Shown in pieces: positions 16,625 through 24,596 of a DNA stretch of 28,206 nt. Each line of letters starts with the position of its first letter. Position 1 is the first letter of the stretch. The position numbers were made by a program, and so were the translations under genes. The notes below the pieces were generated by a model that had not been told where the DNA came from, ran no database searches, and saw only the letters and a list, made by a program, of their open reading frames with translations. Source of the DNA: JAFDBW01 sp963723355 (GTDB taxonomy: Bacteria; Desulfobacterota; Desulfuromonadia; Desulfuromonadales; BM103); contig CAVRQQ010000026.1 of NCBI GenBank assembly GCA_963723355.1, positions 1 to 28,206 on the forward strand, written 5' to 3'.

Positions 16625-16632
16625 ATATTTTT

Positions 16633-19050
16633 ATGACCGAACTCGCTGAAGACGTCCTGTCTGAATCTGTACCCCCTGTATCATTCCCTGTTCTGCCGTT
16701 GCGGGATATCGTGATCTTCCCGCACATGGTAACCCCCCTCTTTGTCGGGCGGCCAAAATCGATCCATGCTCTCGAATGGGCTATGGAACACGACAAGCAG
16801 GTGCTTCTCGTGACCCAGAAGGATCCGAAGACGGATGATCCTCTGGCTGACGACTTGTATGAAATGGGGACTCTGGGGCAGGTTGTGCAAATGCTGAAAC
16901 TGCCTGACGGAACCGTCAAGGTCCTGGTAGAGGGTACGGTCAGGGCACGCCTGATCGATTTCGAATACACTGACGAATGCATATTCGCAAACCTGCAGCA
17001 ATTGCCGGATCAGGAAGCCATGTCTCCCGAGCAGGAGGCCCTGATGCGCAGCGTCAACACGACATTCGACAGCTATGCCAACCTCAGCAAAAAGATTCCG
17101 GCAGAGATGGTGACGTCGATAGCCGGCGTCGAAGAACCGGGCCGTTTTGCCGACACCATTGTTGCGCACCTGACGGTGCCGATTTCCGACAAGCAGGAGA
17201 TCCTCGAAGAGATGGACTCCTTGTTGCGGCTCGAGAAGCTTCTGGGTCTCATGGAGCGCGAGGTTGAAATCCTGCAGATTGAAAAGAAAATCCGCAATCG
17301 GGTCAAAAATCAGATGGAGCGCAGTCAGAAAGAGTACTATCTGAATGAACAGATGCGGGCCATCCAGAAGGAGCTTGGCGAGAAGGACGAGTTCAAGCAG
17401 GAACTGCGTGAACTGGAAGAGAAAATCGTCAAAGCAAGGATGTCAAAGGAAGCAACCGACAAGGCCACTGCAGAACTGCGCAAACTGAAAATGATGTCGC
17501 CAATGTCCGCCGAAGCGACGGTGGTCAGGAATTATATAGACTGGCTGGTGGCCTTGCCTTGGAAGAAGGGGACCAAGGACCAGATCGATCTGGTGCATGC
17601 CGAAGAAATCCTTGAAGAGGACCACTACGGTCTGGAAAAAGTCAAAGAGCGGATCCTGGAATACCTGGCCGTGCAGGCGCTGGTCAAAAAGATCAAGGGC
17701 CCGATCCTCTGTCTGGTCGGCCCTCCCGGGGTTGGCAAAACTTCTCTCGGCCGTTCGGTGGCGAGAGCCATGGGGCGCAAGTTCATCCGTGTCTCCCTCG
17801 GCGGTGTGCGTGACGAAGCGGAAATCCGCGGCCACCGGCGTACTTACATTGGCGCCATGCCCGGCAAGGTCATTCAGGGCTTGCGCAAGGTCGGTACACG
17901 CAACCCGGTTTTCCTGCTTGATGAGGTCGACAAGATGAGTACGGATTTCCGTGGGGATCCGTCATCAGCACTCCTGGAAGTCCTGGATCCCGAGCAGAAC
18001 CATAGCTTCGGTGATCACTTTCTCGATGTCGATTACGATCTTTCCTCAGTCATGTTTATCGCAACAGCGAACACCTTGCAGGCGATTCCCGGGCCATTGC
18101 GAGATCGCATGGAGGTGATCCGCATCGAAGGCTACACTGAAGAGGAGAAGGTGCATATCGCGGAGCGCTATCTTTTGCCGAAGCAGTTGGAAACACACGG
18201 GCTCAAAGAGGGCCAGGTCAAGTTCTCGGAGGCCGCTCTGCTTGAGATTATCCGTCGTTATACACGAGAAGCCGGTGTGCGGAACCTGGAGCGTGAGATC
18301 GCCAACGTGTTTCGCAAGATCGCCCGCGAGGTCGTCAAGGCTGGTCTGCAAGGGAACCGGTTCCAGGTCGGGGCGCCGCAAATCAAGAAGTACCTGGGCG
18401 TACCGCGTTACAGCTTTGGTGTCCGGGAGGAAGAACACAGGGTCGGCCTTGTCAACGGCCTGGCATGGACAGAAGTCGGTGGTGAGCTTCTGACTGTCGA
18501 AGTCACCGTCCTGCCCGGTCAGGGCAAGTTGACCGTGACCGGCAAGCTAGGGGAGGTCATGCGTGAATCAGCACAGGCCGCACTCAGCTATGTGCGCTCC
18601 AGGTGGATGGAGTTGGGCCTGGAGAAGGACTTTTACACCCAGGTCGACATTCATATCCATGTCCCGGAAGGTGCCATACCCAAGGATGGCCCTTCCGCCG
18701 GAATCACCATGGCGACAGCCCTGGCCTCTGCCCTGACCGGGCTTGTGGTTGACCAGGACCTGGCAATGACGGGAGAAATTACCTTGCGAGGCCGCGTACT
18801 GGCCATTGGCGGGCTAAAGGAGAAACTCCTGGCATCCAAACGTGCCGGTATCCACCGTGTCCTGATTCCGAAGGAGAACGAAAAAAATCTTGAAGAGGTC
18901 CCGGCAACAATTCGCCGGTCTCTGAAAATTATTCCAGTCGCACACATGGATGAAGTTCTTGACGAAGCAATCCTGGGGAGCTTCTCGACGTCACCGACTG
19001 CGGACAATAAAGATTATGCCTCAGGCCCCGAAAAATCGGTGCATCATTGA
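16633..19050 (+). CDS. lon: ATP-dependent protease Lon (LonA)
   Basis: A complete 805-residue AAA+ serine protease. The N-terminal substrate-binding LAN domain (residues about 14-205) is followed by a long helical linker. The ATPase module has Walker A GPPGVGKT at 363-370 and Walker B in VFLLDEVDKM. The C-terminal protease domain has the catalytic dyad S688 (PKDGPSAGIT) and K731 (GGLKEKLL). It degrades misfolded proteins and specific short-lived regulators in the cytosol. The family length is normal, with a short polar tail after the protease domain. The ATG at 16633 lies 42 bases after clpX, with a weak GGAAG ribosome site. The HU gene 3' of it has its own promoter. Confidence 0.98.
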   Translation: MTELAEDVLSESVPPVSFPVLPLRDIVIFPHMVTPLFVGRPKSIHALEWAMEHDKQVLLVTQKDPKTDDPLADDLYEMGTLGQVVQMLKLPDGTVKVLVEGTVRARLIDFEYTDECIFANLQQLPDQEAMSPEQEALMRSVNTTFDSYANLSKKIPAEMVTSIAGVEEPGRFADTIVAHLTVPISDKQEILEEMDSLLRLEKLLGLMEREVEILQIEKKIRNRVKNQMERSQKEYYLNEQMRAIQKELGEKDEFKQELRELEEKIVKARMSKEATDKATAELRKLKMMSPMSAEATVVRNYIDWLVALPWKKGTKDQIDLVHAEEILEEDHYGLEKVKERILEYLAVQALVKKIKGPILCLVGPPGVGKTSLGRSVARAMGRKFIRVSLGGVRDEAEIRGHRRTYIGAMPGKVIQGLRKVGTRNPVFLLDEVDKMSTDFRGDPSSALLEVLDPEQNHSFGDHFLDVDYDLSSVMFIATANTLQAIPGPLRDRMEVIRIEGYTEEEKVHIAERYLLPKQLETHGLKEGQVKFSEAALLEIIRRYTREAGVRNLEREIANVFRKIAREVVKAGLQGNRFQVGAPQIKKYLGVPRYSFGVREEEHRVGLVNGLAWTEVGGELLTVEVTVLPGQGKLTVTGKLGEVMRESAQAALSYVRSRWMELGLEKDFYTQVDIHIHVPEGAIPKDGPSAGITMATALASALTGLVVDQDLAMTGEITLRGRVLAIGGLKEKLLASKRAGIHRVLIPKENEKNLEEVPATIRRSLKIIPVAHMDEVLDEAILGSFSTSPTADNKDYASGPEKSVHH

Positions 19051-19070
19051 GCAAACCAGCCAATTATTGC

Positions 19071-19100
19071 TTGACTAGATTTTAAAGCGTCTGATATAAA
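19071..19100 (+). promoter_or_regulatory. Promoter of the HU gene
   Basis: TTGACT at 19071-19076, an 18-base AT-rich spacer and TATAAA at 19095-19100 form a good sigma-70-type promoter. It lies about 50 bases before the GTG start of HU. Confidence 0.7.
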
Positions 19101-19151
19101 TAAGGCCGTTTCAGCAGGGCTTAATCATTCTTTTATACGTGGAGGTATGTT

Positions 19152-19424
19152 GTGACAAAGGCCGATCTTGTTAATTCAATCGCAGAGAAGGCGGGACTGA
19201 GTAAAGCTGATGCAGAAAAGGCTCTGAAAGCATTTACGGATGCCGTGACTGATGCCCTGAAAGCAGGCGAAAAGGTCTCTTTGGTTGGTTTTGGTACTTT
19301 CAGCGTGGGTCAACGCGCTGCTCGCACGGGTCAGAATCCCCAGACCGGTGCAAAAATCAACATCCCTGCAGCAAAGGTTCCCAAGTTCAAGGCCGGTAAG
19401 GCTTTGAAGGATTCCATCAACTAA
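19152..19424 (+). CDS. hup: HU family DNA-binding protein
   Basis: A complete 90-residue histone-like protein of the DNABII family. It shows the helical dimerisation half (TKADLVNSIAEKAGLSKADAE), the signature VGFGTFSVGQRAARTG and the DNA-contacting beta-arm GQNPQTGAKINIPAAKVPKF with its tip proline. It bends and compacts DNA as a dimer. The start is a GTG at 19152 preceded by GGAGG. It is monocistronic by appearance: its own promoter lies upstream and a large inverted repeat lies 56 bases downstream. The lon-HU adjacency is common in proteobacteria. Confidence 0.97.
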   Translation: MTKADLVNSIAEKAGLSKADAEKALKAFTDAVTDALKAGEKVSLVGFGTFSVGQRAARTGQNPQTGAKINIPAAKVPKFKAGKALKDSIN

Positions 19425-19480
19425 GTAAAGCCAGAGATTCAGTCGTATCAGGTTCGTCCCGGTCCGGCTGTAAAGACCCT

Positions 19481-19534
19481 GAAAATAGGAAACGCGGGAG
19501 AGGGTATCCCCCCTTGACATCGTTTCCTATTTTC
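19481..19534 (+). repeat. 14-bp perfect inverted repeat, possible HU terminator
   Basis: GAAAATAGGAAACG at 19481-19494 and its exact reverse complement CGTTTCCTATTTTC at 19521-19534 flank a 26-base loop that itself holds GGG/CCC pairing. The right arm ends in T-rich sequence, so it may terminate HU transcription. The loop contains TTGACA (19514-19519), a possible -35 box for tRNA-Asp, though no good -10 box is seen. Confidence 0.6.
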
Positions 19535-19544
19535 TGTCTGTCGC

Positions 19545-19621
19545 GGGGCTGTAGTAGAGTCGGTTACAACGCCGGCCTGTCACGCCGGAGGTCGCGGGTT
19601 CGAGTCCCGTCAGCCCCGCCA
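19545..19621 (+). tRNA. tRNA-Asp(GUC), copy 1
   Basis: A 77-base cloverleaf. The acceptor GGGGCTG pairs CAGCCCC, the anticodon stem CCGGC/GCCGG holds CTGTCAC with anticodon GTC, discriminator G is followed by encoded CCA. The D stem reads GTAG/CAAC, with an apparent A-A mismatch at the third pair. It is identical to the copy at 19727. Confidence 0.96.
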
Positions 19622-19632
19622 TTTCAAAGTTT

Positions 19633-19708
19633 GGGCGAATAGCTCAGCTGGGAGAGCATCGGCCTTACAAGCCGAGGGTCACAGGTTCGAGCCCTGTTTC
19701 GCCCACCA
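19633..19708 (+). tRNA. tRNA-Val(UAC)
   Basis: A 76-base cloverleaf with acceptor GGGCGAA pairing TTCGCCC. The anticodon stem TCGGC/GCCGA holds CTTACAA with anticodon TAC, and ACCA is encoded. It is sandwiched between two identical tRNA-Asp genes. Confidence 0.97.
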
Positions 19709-19726
19709 TCTTTACAATTTGCTCAA

Positions 19727-19803
19727 GGGGCTGTAGTAGAGTCGGTTACAACGCCGGCCTGTCACGCCGGAGGTCGCGGGTTCGAGTCCCGTCAGCCCCG
19801 CCA
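19727..19803 (+). tRNA. tRNA-Asp(GUC), copy 2
   Basis: All 77 bases match the copy at 19545, including the unusual D stem, while flanking sequences differ. It forms the end of the Asp-Val-Asp cluster and is followed 9 bases later by an intrinsic terminator. Confidence 0.96.
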
Positions 19804-19812
19804 GATTCAAAT

Positions 19813-19853
19813 AAGGCGATTCCTGATAGCTTAAGGAGTCGCCTTGTTTGTTT
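19813..19853 (+). terminator. Intrinsic terminator of the Asp-Val-Asp tRNA cluster
   Basis: AAGGCGATTCCT (19813-19824) pairs with AGGAGTCGCCTT (19834-19845) with a single G-U pair and a 9-base loop. It is followed by GTTTGTTT. The long GC-containing stem and T-rich tail make it a convincing terminator. Confidence 0.85.
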
Positions 19854-20083
19854 CTGATGTATTGACTGGCCTCGTCCTTGCTGGAGGAAGGCGGCCGGAG
19901 ATGACTCCAGGCTGACCCGCAGCGGCTATGGCAACGTGTGACTAGGGAGGGCGATATATCTCGTGTCGCCTGCTACGATGCTCACTACGGCACCGACCGA
20001 GATGGCTCCAGCTTCTGAGGCCATAAATTCAAGTACAACCTCCGGACTATCAGTCGAACCTGTTGAACATACTAATCAGACGG

Positions 20084-20108
20084 CCGGTCAAAATGACCGG
20101 TTATTTTG
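20084..20108 (+). terminator. Orphan intrinsic terminator-like hairpin
   Basis: CCGGTCA (20084-20090), loop AAA, TGACCGG (20094-20100), then TTATTTTG. It is oriented for the plus strand, but no gene ends shortly before it: the tRNA cluster already has its own terminator 230 bases earlier. Confidence 0.65.
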
Positions 20109-20135
20109 CGGCGCTGGCATGACAGGTTAGGGGTT

Positions 20136-20164
20136 TTCCATTCATTTTTCCTGTCAGATATGTT
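20136..20164 (+). promoter_or_regulatory. Possible promoter of the secretion operon
   Basis: TTCCAT (20136-20141), a 17-base spacer and TATGTT (20159-20164) give a modest sigma-70-type match. The start of transcription would fall near 20171, only some 8 bases before the likely gspF start codon, leaving almost no leader. Confidence 0.35.
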
Positions 20165-20178
20165 AAATGATATGGCTA

Positions 20179-21384
20179 ATGTCAACCTACCGCTGCAAAA
20201 TTGGTACTGCTGATGGTCGGATCCTCGAAAAGAATTTCGAGGCGGTCGGCCGCGAGGTCCTTCAGGAGAGTCTTGAAGAGCAGGGTTTCTTCGTTTTCAG
20301 GATTCGTAAAGCGCCCCTGCAGTGGTTTTCAAAAGGAGTGGGTGGACGCAGTTTAAGCGGACGCAGGTTCCTGGCATTGAACCAGGAGATGCTGGTCCTG
20401 ATTCGCTCCGGCCTGCCAATTCTGCAGGTGCTTGACACCCTGGTCGACCGCATGGAGACCGGTGAGCTGCTCAGTGCATTGCAGGAAATCCGCTCAGATG
20501 TAAAAGGCGGCAGTTCTCTGTCCGATGCATTTGAAAAGTTTTCGCACATGTTCCCGCAACTCTATGTCGCCTCGTTGCGGGCCGGAGAACAGTCCGGAGA
20601 TCTGCCGATAACCCTCGGGCGCTATATCGAGTATCAGAAGCGTGTCGAGGCGATCAAGGCGAAAGTCCGCAGTGCCACATTCTACCCGGCGCTTCTGGCC
20701 ATTGCCGTGACGGTGGTCCTTGGTTTCCTGCTGCTCTACGTGATTCCAAGTTTTACCCAGGTTTATGCCGATGCCAACGTACAGCTGCCTTTACTGACCA
20801 GGATGGTGATTGCCTTGGCAAACGGCCTGGTGTCGGGCCTCCCGTTCTGGTTGCCGGGTCTTCTTGTCGGTCTTTTTCTGCTGCGTACCTATGCACGGAC
20901 CGAACGTGGAGCGCTGCTCGTGGATCGCCTCAAACTGCGCCTGCCGTTTTTTGGTGAGTTGCTGAATGAATATGCTCTGTCGACCTTCTGCCGAACTTTT
21001 GCGACAACCCTGGCCAGCGGTATTCCGATTGTCCAGTCGATGCAGATGTCCCGGGGGACCTTGAACAATCGTGTCCTTGAGGAACGGCTCTCCAAAGCAG
21101 TCAATCGCATTCGGGAGGGGGCAAAAATATCCGAAGCACTTGAACAGGCCGGAACTTTTCCGGTGATCGCCTTGCGCATGATCGGTGTCGGTGAGACGAG
21201 TGGCTCGCTGGTTGATATGCTGACTGATGTCTCAGAATATTATGAAAGTGAGGTTGAACGTCGACTTGATCGCCTGACGACAATTGTTGAACCCTTGATG
21301 ATGATGACGATGGGACTCCTGATAGGAGGGATTGTCGTCGCCATGTATATCCCGATATTCCAGTTGGCGGGTACGGTACAGTAG
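20179..21384 (+). CDS. gspF: Type II secretion/type IV pilus inner-membrane platform protein GspF/PilC
   Basis: A 401-residue polytopic membrane protein that anchors pseudopilus or pilus assembly and contacts the GspE ATPase. It has two copies of the T2SSF domain: the first around residues 60-185 (LNQEMLVLIRSGLPILQVL ... LRAGEQSGDLP), the second around 265-390 (FCRTFATTLASGIPIVQSM ... MIGVGETSGSL). Membrane helices follow each copy (about 168-190, 210-235 and 375-398). The frame is open from an ATG at 20167, but the family start (MSTYRCKIG) points to 20179. Neither start has a visible ribosome binding site. It is the first gene of a seven-gene run; gspE follows 13 bases later. Confidence 0.92.
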   Translation: MSTYRCKIGTADGRILEKNFEAVGREVLQESLEEQGFFVFRIRKAPLQWFSKGVGGRSLSGRRFLALNQEMLVLIRSGLPILQVLDTLVDRMETGELLSALQEIRSDVKGGSSLSDAFEKFSHMFPQLYVASLRAGEQSGDLPITLGRYIEYQKRVEAIKAKVRSATFYPALLAIAVTVVLGFLLLYVIPSFTQVYADANVQLPLLTRMVIALANGLVSGLPFWLPGLLVGLFLLRTYARTERGALLVDRLKLRLPFFGELLNEYALSTFCRTFATTLASGIPIVQSMQMSRGTLNNRVLEERLSKAVNRIREGAKISEALEQAGTFPVIALRMIGVGETSGSLVDMLTDVSEYYESEVERRLDRLTTIVEPLMMMTMGLLIGGIVVAMYIPIFQLAGTVQ

Positions 21385-21397
21385 TTTGGAGAAAAAG

Positions 21398-23131
21398 ATG
21401 TCGTTTGAACATCGTAAAATAAGTGAAATCCTCGTTGATATGGGCGTTCTCGCGCCTGCCGAGGCGCGTCTGGTTCTTGAACAACAGGGCCAGCTGGGTC
21501 AGCGGTTTGGTGAAGTTGCTGTTTCCAAGGGTTTGCTTAAGGACGACGACGTGGCTCAGGCTCTGGCACTGCAGTTCGGTCTTGAATACATCGATCTTGA
21601 CACATATGTCGCCGACCCTGAGTTGGCGGAGGAATTCCCCGCTGATTTGTCGGTGCGCTATAATTTTATCCCATTGCAAAAAACCGATAACGGCCTGGTC
21701 GTGGCGATTGCCGATCCGACCAATGTCGCGAACCTCGATGATCTGGAGATGCAACTCGATCTCCAATTAACCTACAAGGTGGCCGCCAAACACAAGGTTG
21801 CCGCCCTGCTTGAGCGGTTACAGAGCTCGAAACAGGTTCTGCAGGAGGTTTCCGAGGATTTCAAGCTGTTGCTGGTCAAAGAGACGGACAAGGGAGAAGA
21901 GGTCCTCTCCATAGAAAAGTTGACCGATGACAGCAGCCCGATCATCCGCCTGATCGACTCCACCCTTTTCGATGCGCTGAACAAGCGTGCCAGCGATATC
22001 CATATCGAGAGCAACCTTGATGGAGTGCAGATCAAGTACCGCGTTGACGGCGTTTTGTTCCGGGCAACGGAACCCCTTGACGGACGTTTCCAGGGACCGA
22101 TCATCTCCCGGATCAAGGTCATGAGTGATCTCGATATCTCGGAACGCCGCATTCCCCAGGACGGGCGCTTCAAGGTCCGCATGGCCGGCAAGTCGATCGA
22201 TTTCCGTGTCTCTATCATGCCGAGCATCTTTGGCGAAGACGCCGTGATCCGGATTCTCGACAAGGAAAGTATCGCCAAGGACCTGCATGGCCTGACCCTG
22301 GATGTGCTTGGCATCGAGGGCCATGAATTGGCCAGGTTCAGGCGGATGATTCGCGAGCCTTACGGCATGGTTTTGGTGACCGGCCCGACTGGTAGCGGCA
22401 AGACCACCACGCTCTATGCGGCACTGACAGAGATTTACAACGAGCAGGAAAAGATCATTACGATTGAAGACCCGGTTGAATACCAGCTCAAGGGGGTCGT
22501 GCAAATTCCGGTTAATGAGAAAAAGGGCCTGACTTTTGCCCGCGGCCTGCGCTCCATCCTGCGTCACGACCCTGATAAAATCATGGTCGGTGAGATCCGC
22601 GATCCCGAGACGGCACAGATTGCGGTCCAATCGGCATTGACCGGGCACCTGGTTTTCACTACGGTACATGCCAACAATGTTTTCGACGTGCTCGGGCGCT
22701 TTCTGCACATGGGGATCGACGCCTACAATTTTGTCTCCTGCCTCAACTGTGTCGCTGCACAACGTCTGGTGAGAAAGATTTGCGAGCACTGTAAGCAGCC
22801 GGTGAGCTATAACCGTCAGGCATTCGAAGAGTCAGGCCTGGATTATGACAGGTACGGTCAACACAGCTTCTTCAAGGGAGCCGGGTGTCGGGAATGCAAT
22901 GGCCAGGGTTTTCACGGTCGAACCGCTATTGTCGAACTGCTTGATATGGACGACAATTTACGTGACATGATCATCAGCAAGGCTTCGGTCAGTCACCTTA
23001 AGGACGCCGCACGCGCAGCAGGAACCTCTTTTTTACGTGATTCGGCAGTCGAAAAGCTGCTCAACGGAGTCACAACCCTTGAGGAAATAAACCGGGTCAC
23101 CTTTGCCGAACCGTTTGGGGGAGGGGCATGA
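21398..23131 (+). CDS. gspE: Type II secretion/type IV pilus assembly ATPase GspE/PilB
   Basis: A 577-residue cytoplasmic hexameric ATPase that powers pseudopilus extension. The N-terminal MshEN domain (about 5-150: SEILVDMGVLAPAEARLVL) is followed by the ATPase core. Walker A is GPTGSGKT at 329-336, with the Asp box in TIEDPVEYQL, Walker B in KIMVGEIRDPETA and the His box in LTGHLVFTTVHANN. The tetracysteine zinc motif is complete (C462, C465, C497, C500), the pattern of extension rather than retraction ATPases. GGAG precedes the ATG at 21398; the longer open frame from 21332 overlaps gspF and is not favoured. The stop overlaps the pilM-like start (ATGA). Confidence 0.96.
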   Translation: MSFEHRKISEILVDMGVLAPAEARLVLEQQGQLGQRFGEVAVSKGLLKDDDVAQALALQFGLEYIDLDTYVADPELAEEFPADLSVRYNFIPLQKTDNGLVVAIADPTNVANLDDLEMQLDLQLTYKVAAKHKVAALLERLQSSKQVLQEVSEDFKLLLVKETDKGEEVLSIEKLTDDSSPIIRLIDSTLFDALNKRASDIHIESNLDGVQIKYRVDGVLFRATEPLDGRFQGPIISRIKVMSDLDISERRIPQDGRFKVRMAGKSIDFRVSIMPSIFGEDAVIRILDKESIAKDLHGLTLDVLGIEGHELARFRRMIREPYGMVLVTGPTGSGKTTTLYAALTEIYNEQEKIITIEDPVEYQLKGVVQIPVNEKKGLTFARGLRSILRHDPDKIMVGEIRDPETAQIAVQSALTGHLVFTTVHANNVFDVLGRFLHMGIDAYNFVSCLNCVAAQRLVRKICEHCKQPVSYNRQAFEESGLDYDRYGQHSFFKGAGCRECNGQGFHGRTAIVELLDMDDNLRDMIISKASVSHLKDAARAAGTSFLRDSAVEKLLNGVTTLEEINRVTFAEPFGGGA

Positions 23132-24036
23132 GCAGGTTTTATGTCGGCGTAGATGTGCAGCCAGCAGGCTTGTTCTTCGCAGTCTTGCAGCGTAACCGGC
23201 CGCAAACACGGCTGATTGGTTTGCGATTTGAAAGCCTGGAAGGTGTACTGGAAGCTTCCAGTCGCAAGCCGAATATCCGCGATGCTCGCCGTTTCGTTGA
23301 AGGCTTACGCCGCGGTGTCGACTCCCTGGCCGGTCAGGAAGAGCGTATTGCCCTGAGTCTACCCGACCGGGCTGGACGTATTTACCTGACCGACGTTGAC
23401 GAACCGTTCAAAACTCATGATGAAGGCGTGGAAGTTCTGAAGTGGCGTCTCAAGGCGAATCTGCCCGCAGCCCCGTCACAGATCGAGCTTGATTACCAGG
23501 TTTTCGATAAACATGAAAGTGGTCGTCAACGATGTATTGTCGCCGCACTGGCCCGGCCGGTCCTTGAACAATATGAGGATCTGGTCAATGAAGCCGGCCG
23601 TCATGCGATTCATATCGATTTTCATTCACTGAATCTTTACAACTATTACCGGCCCCGGCTGGACCTTGGTGATGAATTTATCCTGGTCAGCCTGGAACTT
23701 GAAATGCTCGGCATACAGTACGTGCTCGGACACAGCCTCTGTTACCAGCGTGTCCGTAACTTCAAGTTGAATCCCGAGAGAGCTTTCCGTGAGATCACCC
23801 GAACTCTTGTCGAAGCCTACGAATCTTTTCCGTCGATGAAACGTTGTGCTGTTTTTGCTCATGTTGATCCAGGTTTGGGTCCAGAGATCGACAAACTGCT
23901 CTGTTCCGCATTTGATCGTGAGGTCAAATGCCTGGACCCTGCCCTGAAACGCTTTGGTGGTGAGGGGCGAACCGGCGGGCTGCAGCCGGTTGGTCCCGTT
24001 ATTGCTGCCCTCGGTGCTGCCGAGCGCATGATGTAA
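23128..24036 (+). CDS. pilM: PilM-like (GspL cytoplasmic type) assembly protein
   Basis: A 302-residue cytoplasmic protein of the actin-like PilM/MshI group. In type IV pilus systems it forms a ring that binds PilN and the motor ATPase. It begins MSRFYVGVDVQPAGLFFAVL, the phosphate-1-type strand of the ASKHA fold, and contains LKWRLKANLPA near residue 110, typical of PilM. No membrane helix is seen, unlike full-length GspL, so the GspL role is split over this gene and the next. It starts within the end of gspE (ATGA) with a GGGAGGGG ribosome site. Function is inferred from fold-level resemblance and from the pilM-N-O-P order. Confidence 0.82.
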   Translation: MSRFYVGVDVQPAGLFFAVLQRNRPQTRLIGLRFESLEGVLEASSRKPNIRDARRFVEGLRRGVDSLAGQEERIALSLPDRAGRIYLTDVDEPFKTHDEGVEVLKWRLKANLPAAPSQIELDYQVFDKHESGRQRCIVAALARPVLEQYEDLVNEAGRHAIHIDFHSLNLYNYYRPRLDLGDEFILVSLELEMLGIQYVLGHSLCYQRVRNFKLNPERAFREITRTLVEAYESFPSMKRCAVFAHVDPGLGPEIDKLLCSAFDREVKCLDPALKRFGGEGRTGGLQPVGPVIAALGAAERMM

Positions 24037-24041
24037 GAACT

Positions 24042-24596
24042 ATGGAAATCAAACTTAATCTAGCCAGCAAGCCCTATCTGAATCGCCAGAGTGTCCGTCT
24101 CTGGCTGTTGCTGGTTGGTCTTTTGCTCGTGCTACTGCTCCTGCTGAATGGCTCCTACGGTTATCGGAACTACCGACAGTTGCAGTTACTTGACACGCGC
24201 TTCCAGGAATTGAATGATCAGATTTCAGAAATTCATGGGACATCGGTGGACTACACCCCGGAAAAACTGCTTGCGGTCAAAGCCGAGGTTGAGCATGCAA
24301 ATGAAATCATTGCCGCCGACCAGTTCCGCTGGACGGAGCTGCTCAGCAGGTTTGAAAATCTGCTGCCTGCGGATGTCAGTATTCATTCAATCCAGCCGGA
24401 TTTCAAAGCGCGCAGTGTACAATTGTCCGGGGTGGCCCGTGATGTCTCGGCATTGACCGAGTTTGTTGACAATCTCTTGACATCCGAGGACCTGAACCAG
24501 GCGTTCCTGCAAAGTCATGGCGAAGTCAAGAATGGACAAAACACCAGTAACCAGATGTTGACAGGGTTCTCTATCGTGATCAGGGAGGCTTTCTGA
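24042..24596 (+). CDS. pilN: PilN-like inner-membrane assembly protein
   Basis: A 184-residue bitopic protein. The conserved N-terminus IKLNLASKPYLNRQ matches the PilN segment (INLLP in type IV pili) that binds PilM. It is followed by one strong membrane helix (about 20-41), a short coiled coil, and a periplasmic ferredoxin-like domain (about 90-182: LLSRFENLLPADVSIHSIQP). It would link the cytoplasmic PilM-like ring to the PilO-like partner. It lies 5 bases after pilM and overlaps the next gene by one base (TGATG). Confidence 0.85.
   Translation: MEIKLNLASKPYLNRQSVRLWLLLVGLLLVLLLLLNGSYGYRNYRQLQLLDTRFQELNDQISEIHGTSVDYTPEKLLAVKAEVEHANEIIAADQFRWTELLSRFENLLPADVSIHSIQPDFKARSVQLSGVARDVSALTEFVDNLLTSEDLNQAFLQSHGEVKNGQNTSNQMLTGFSIVIREAF

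Larger units (their letters stand above)
19854..20166. other. Gene-free stretch between the tRNA cluster and gspF
   Basis: About 310 bases with no convincing protein gene on either strand. The longest plus-strand candidate (ATG at 19978, 50 codons) lacks a ribosome site and has no recognisable motif. The stretch contains an intrinsic-terminator-like hairpin (20084-20108) with no assigned gene before it, and the probable gspF promoter at its end. Confidence 0.6.

Noticed and set aside
20110..20135. Sigma-54 type promoter before gspF (TGGCAT ...)
   Set aside because: The GC dinucleotide at the -12 element is missing at the required spacing.
21332..21397. Longer N-terminus for gspE
   Set aside because: It would overlap gspF by about 50 bases and adds 22 residues unlike the family; GGAG before the ATG at 21398 decides.
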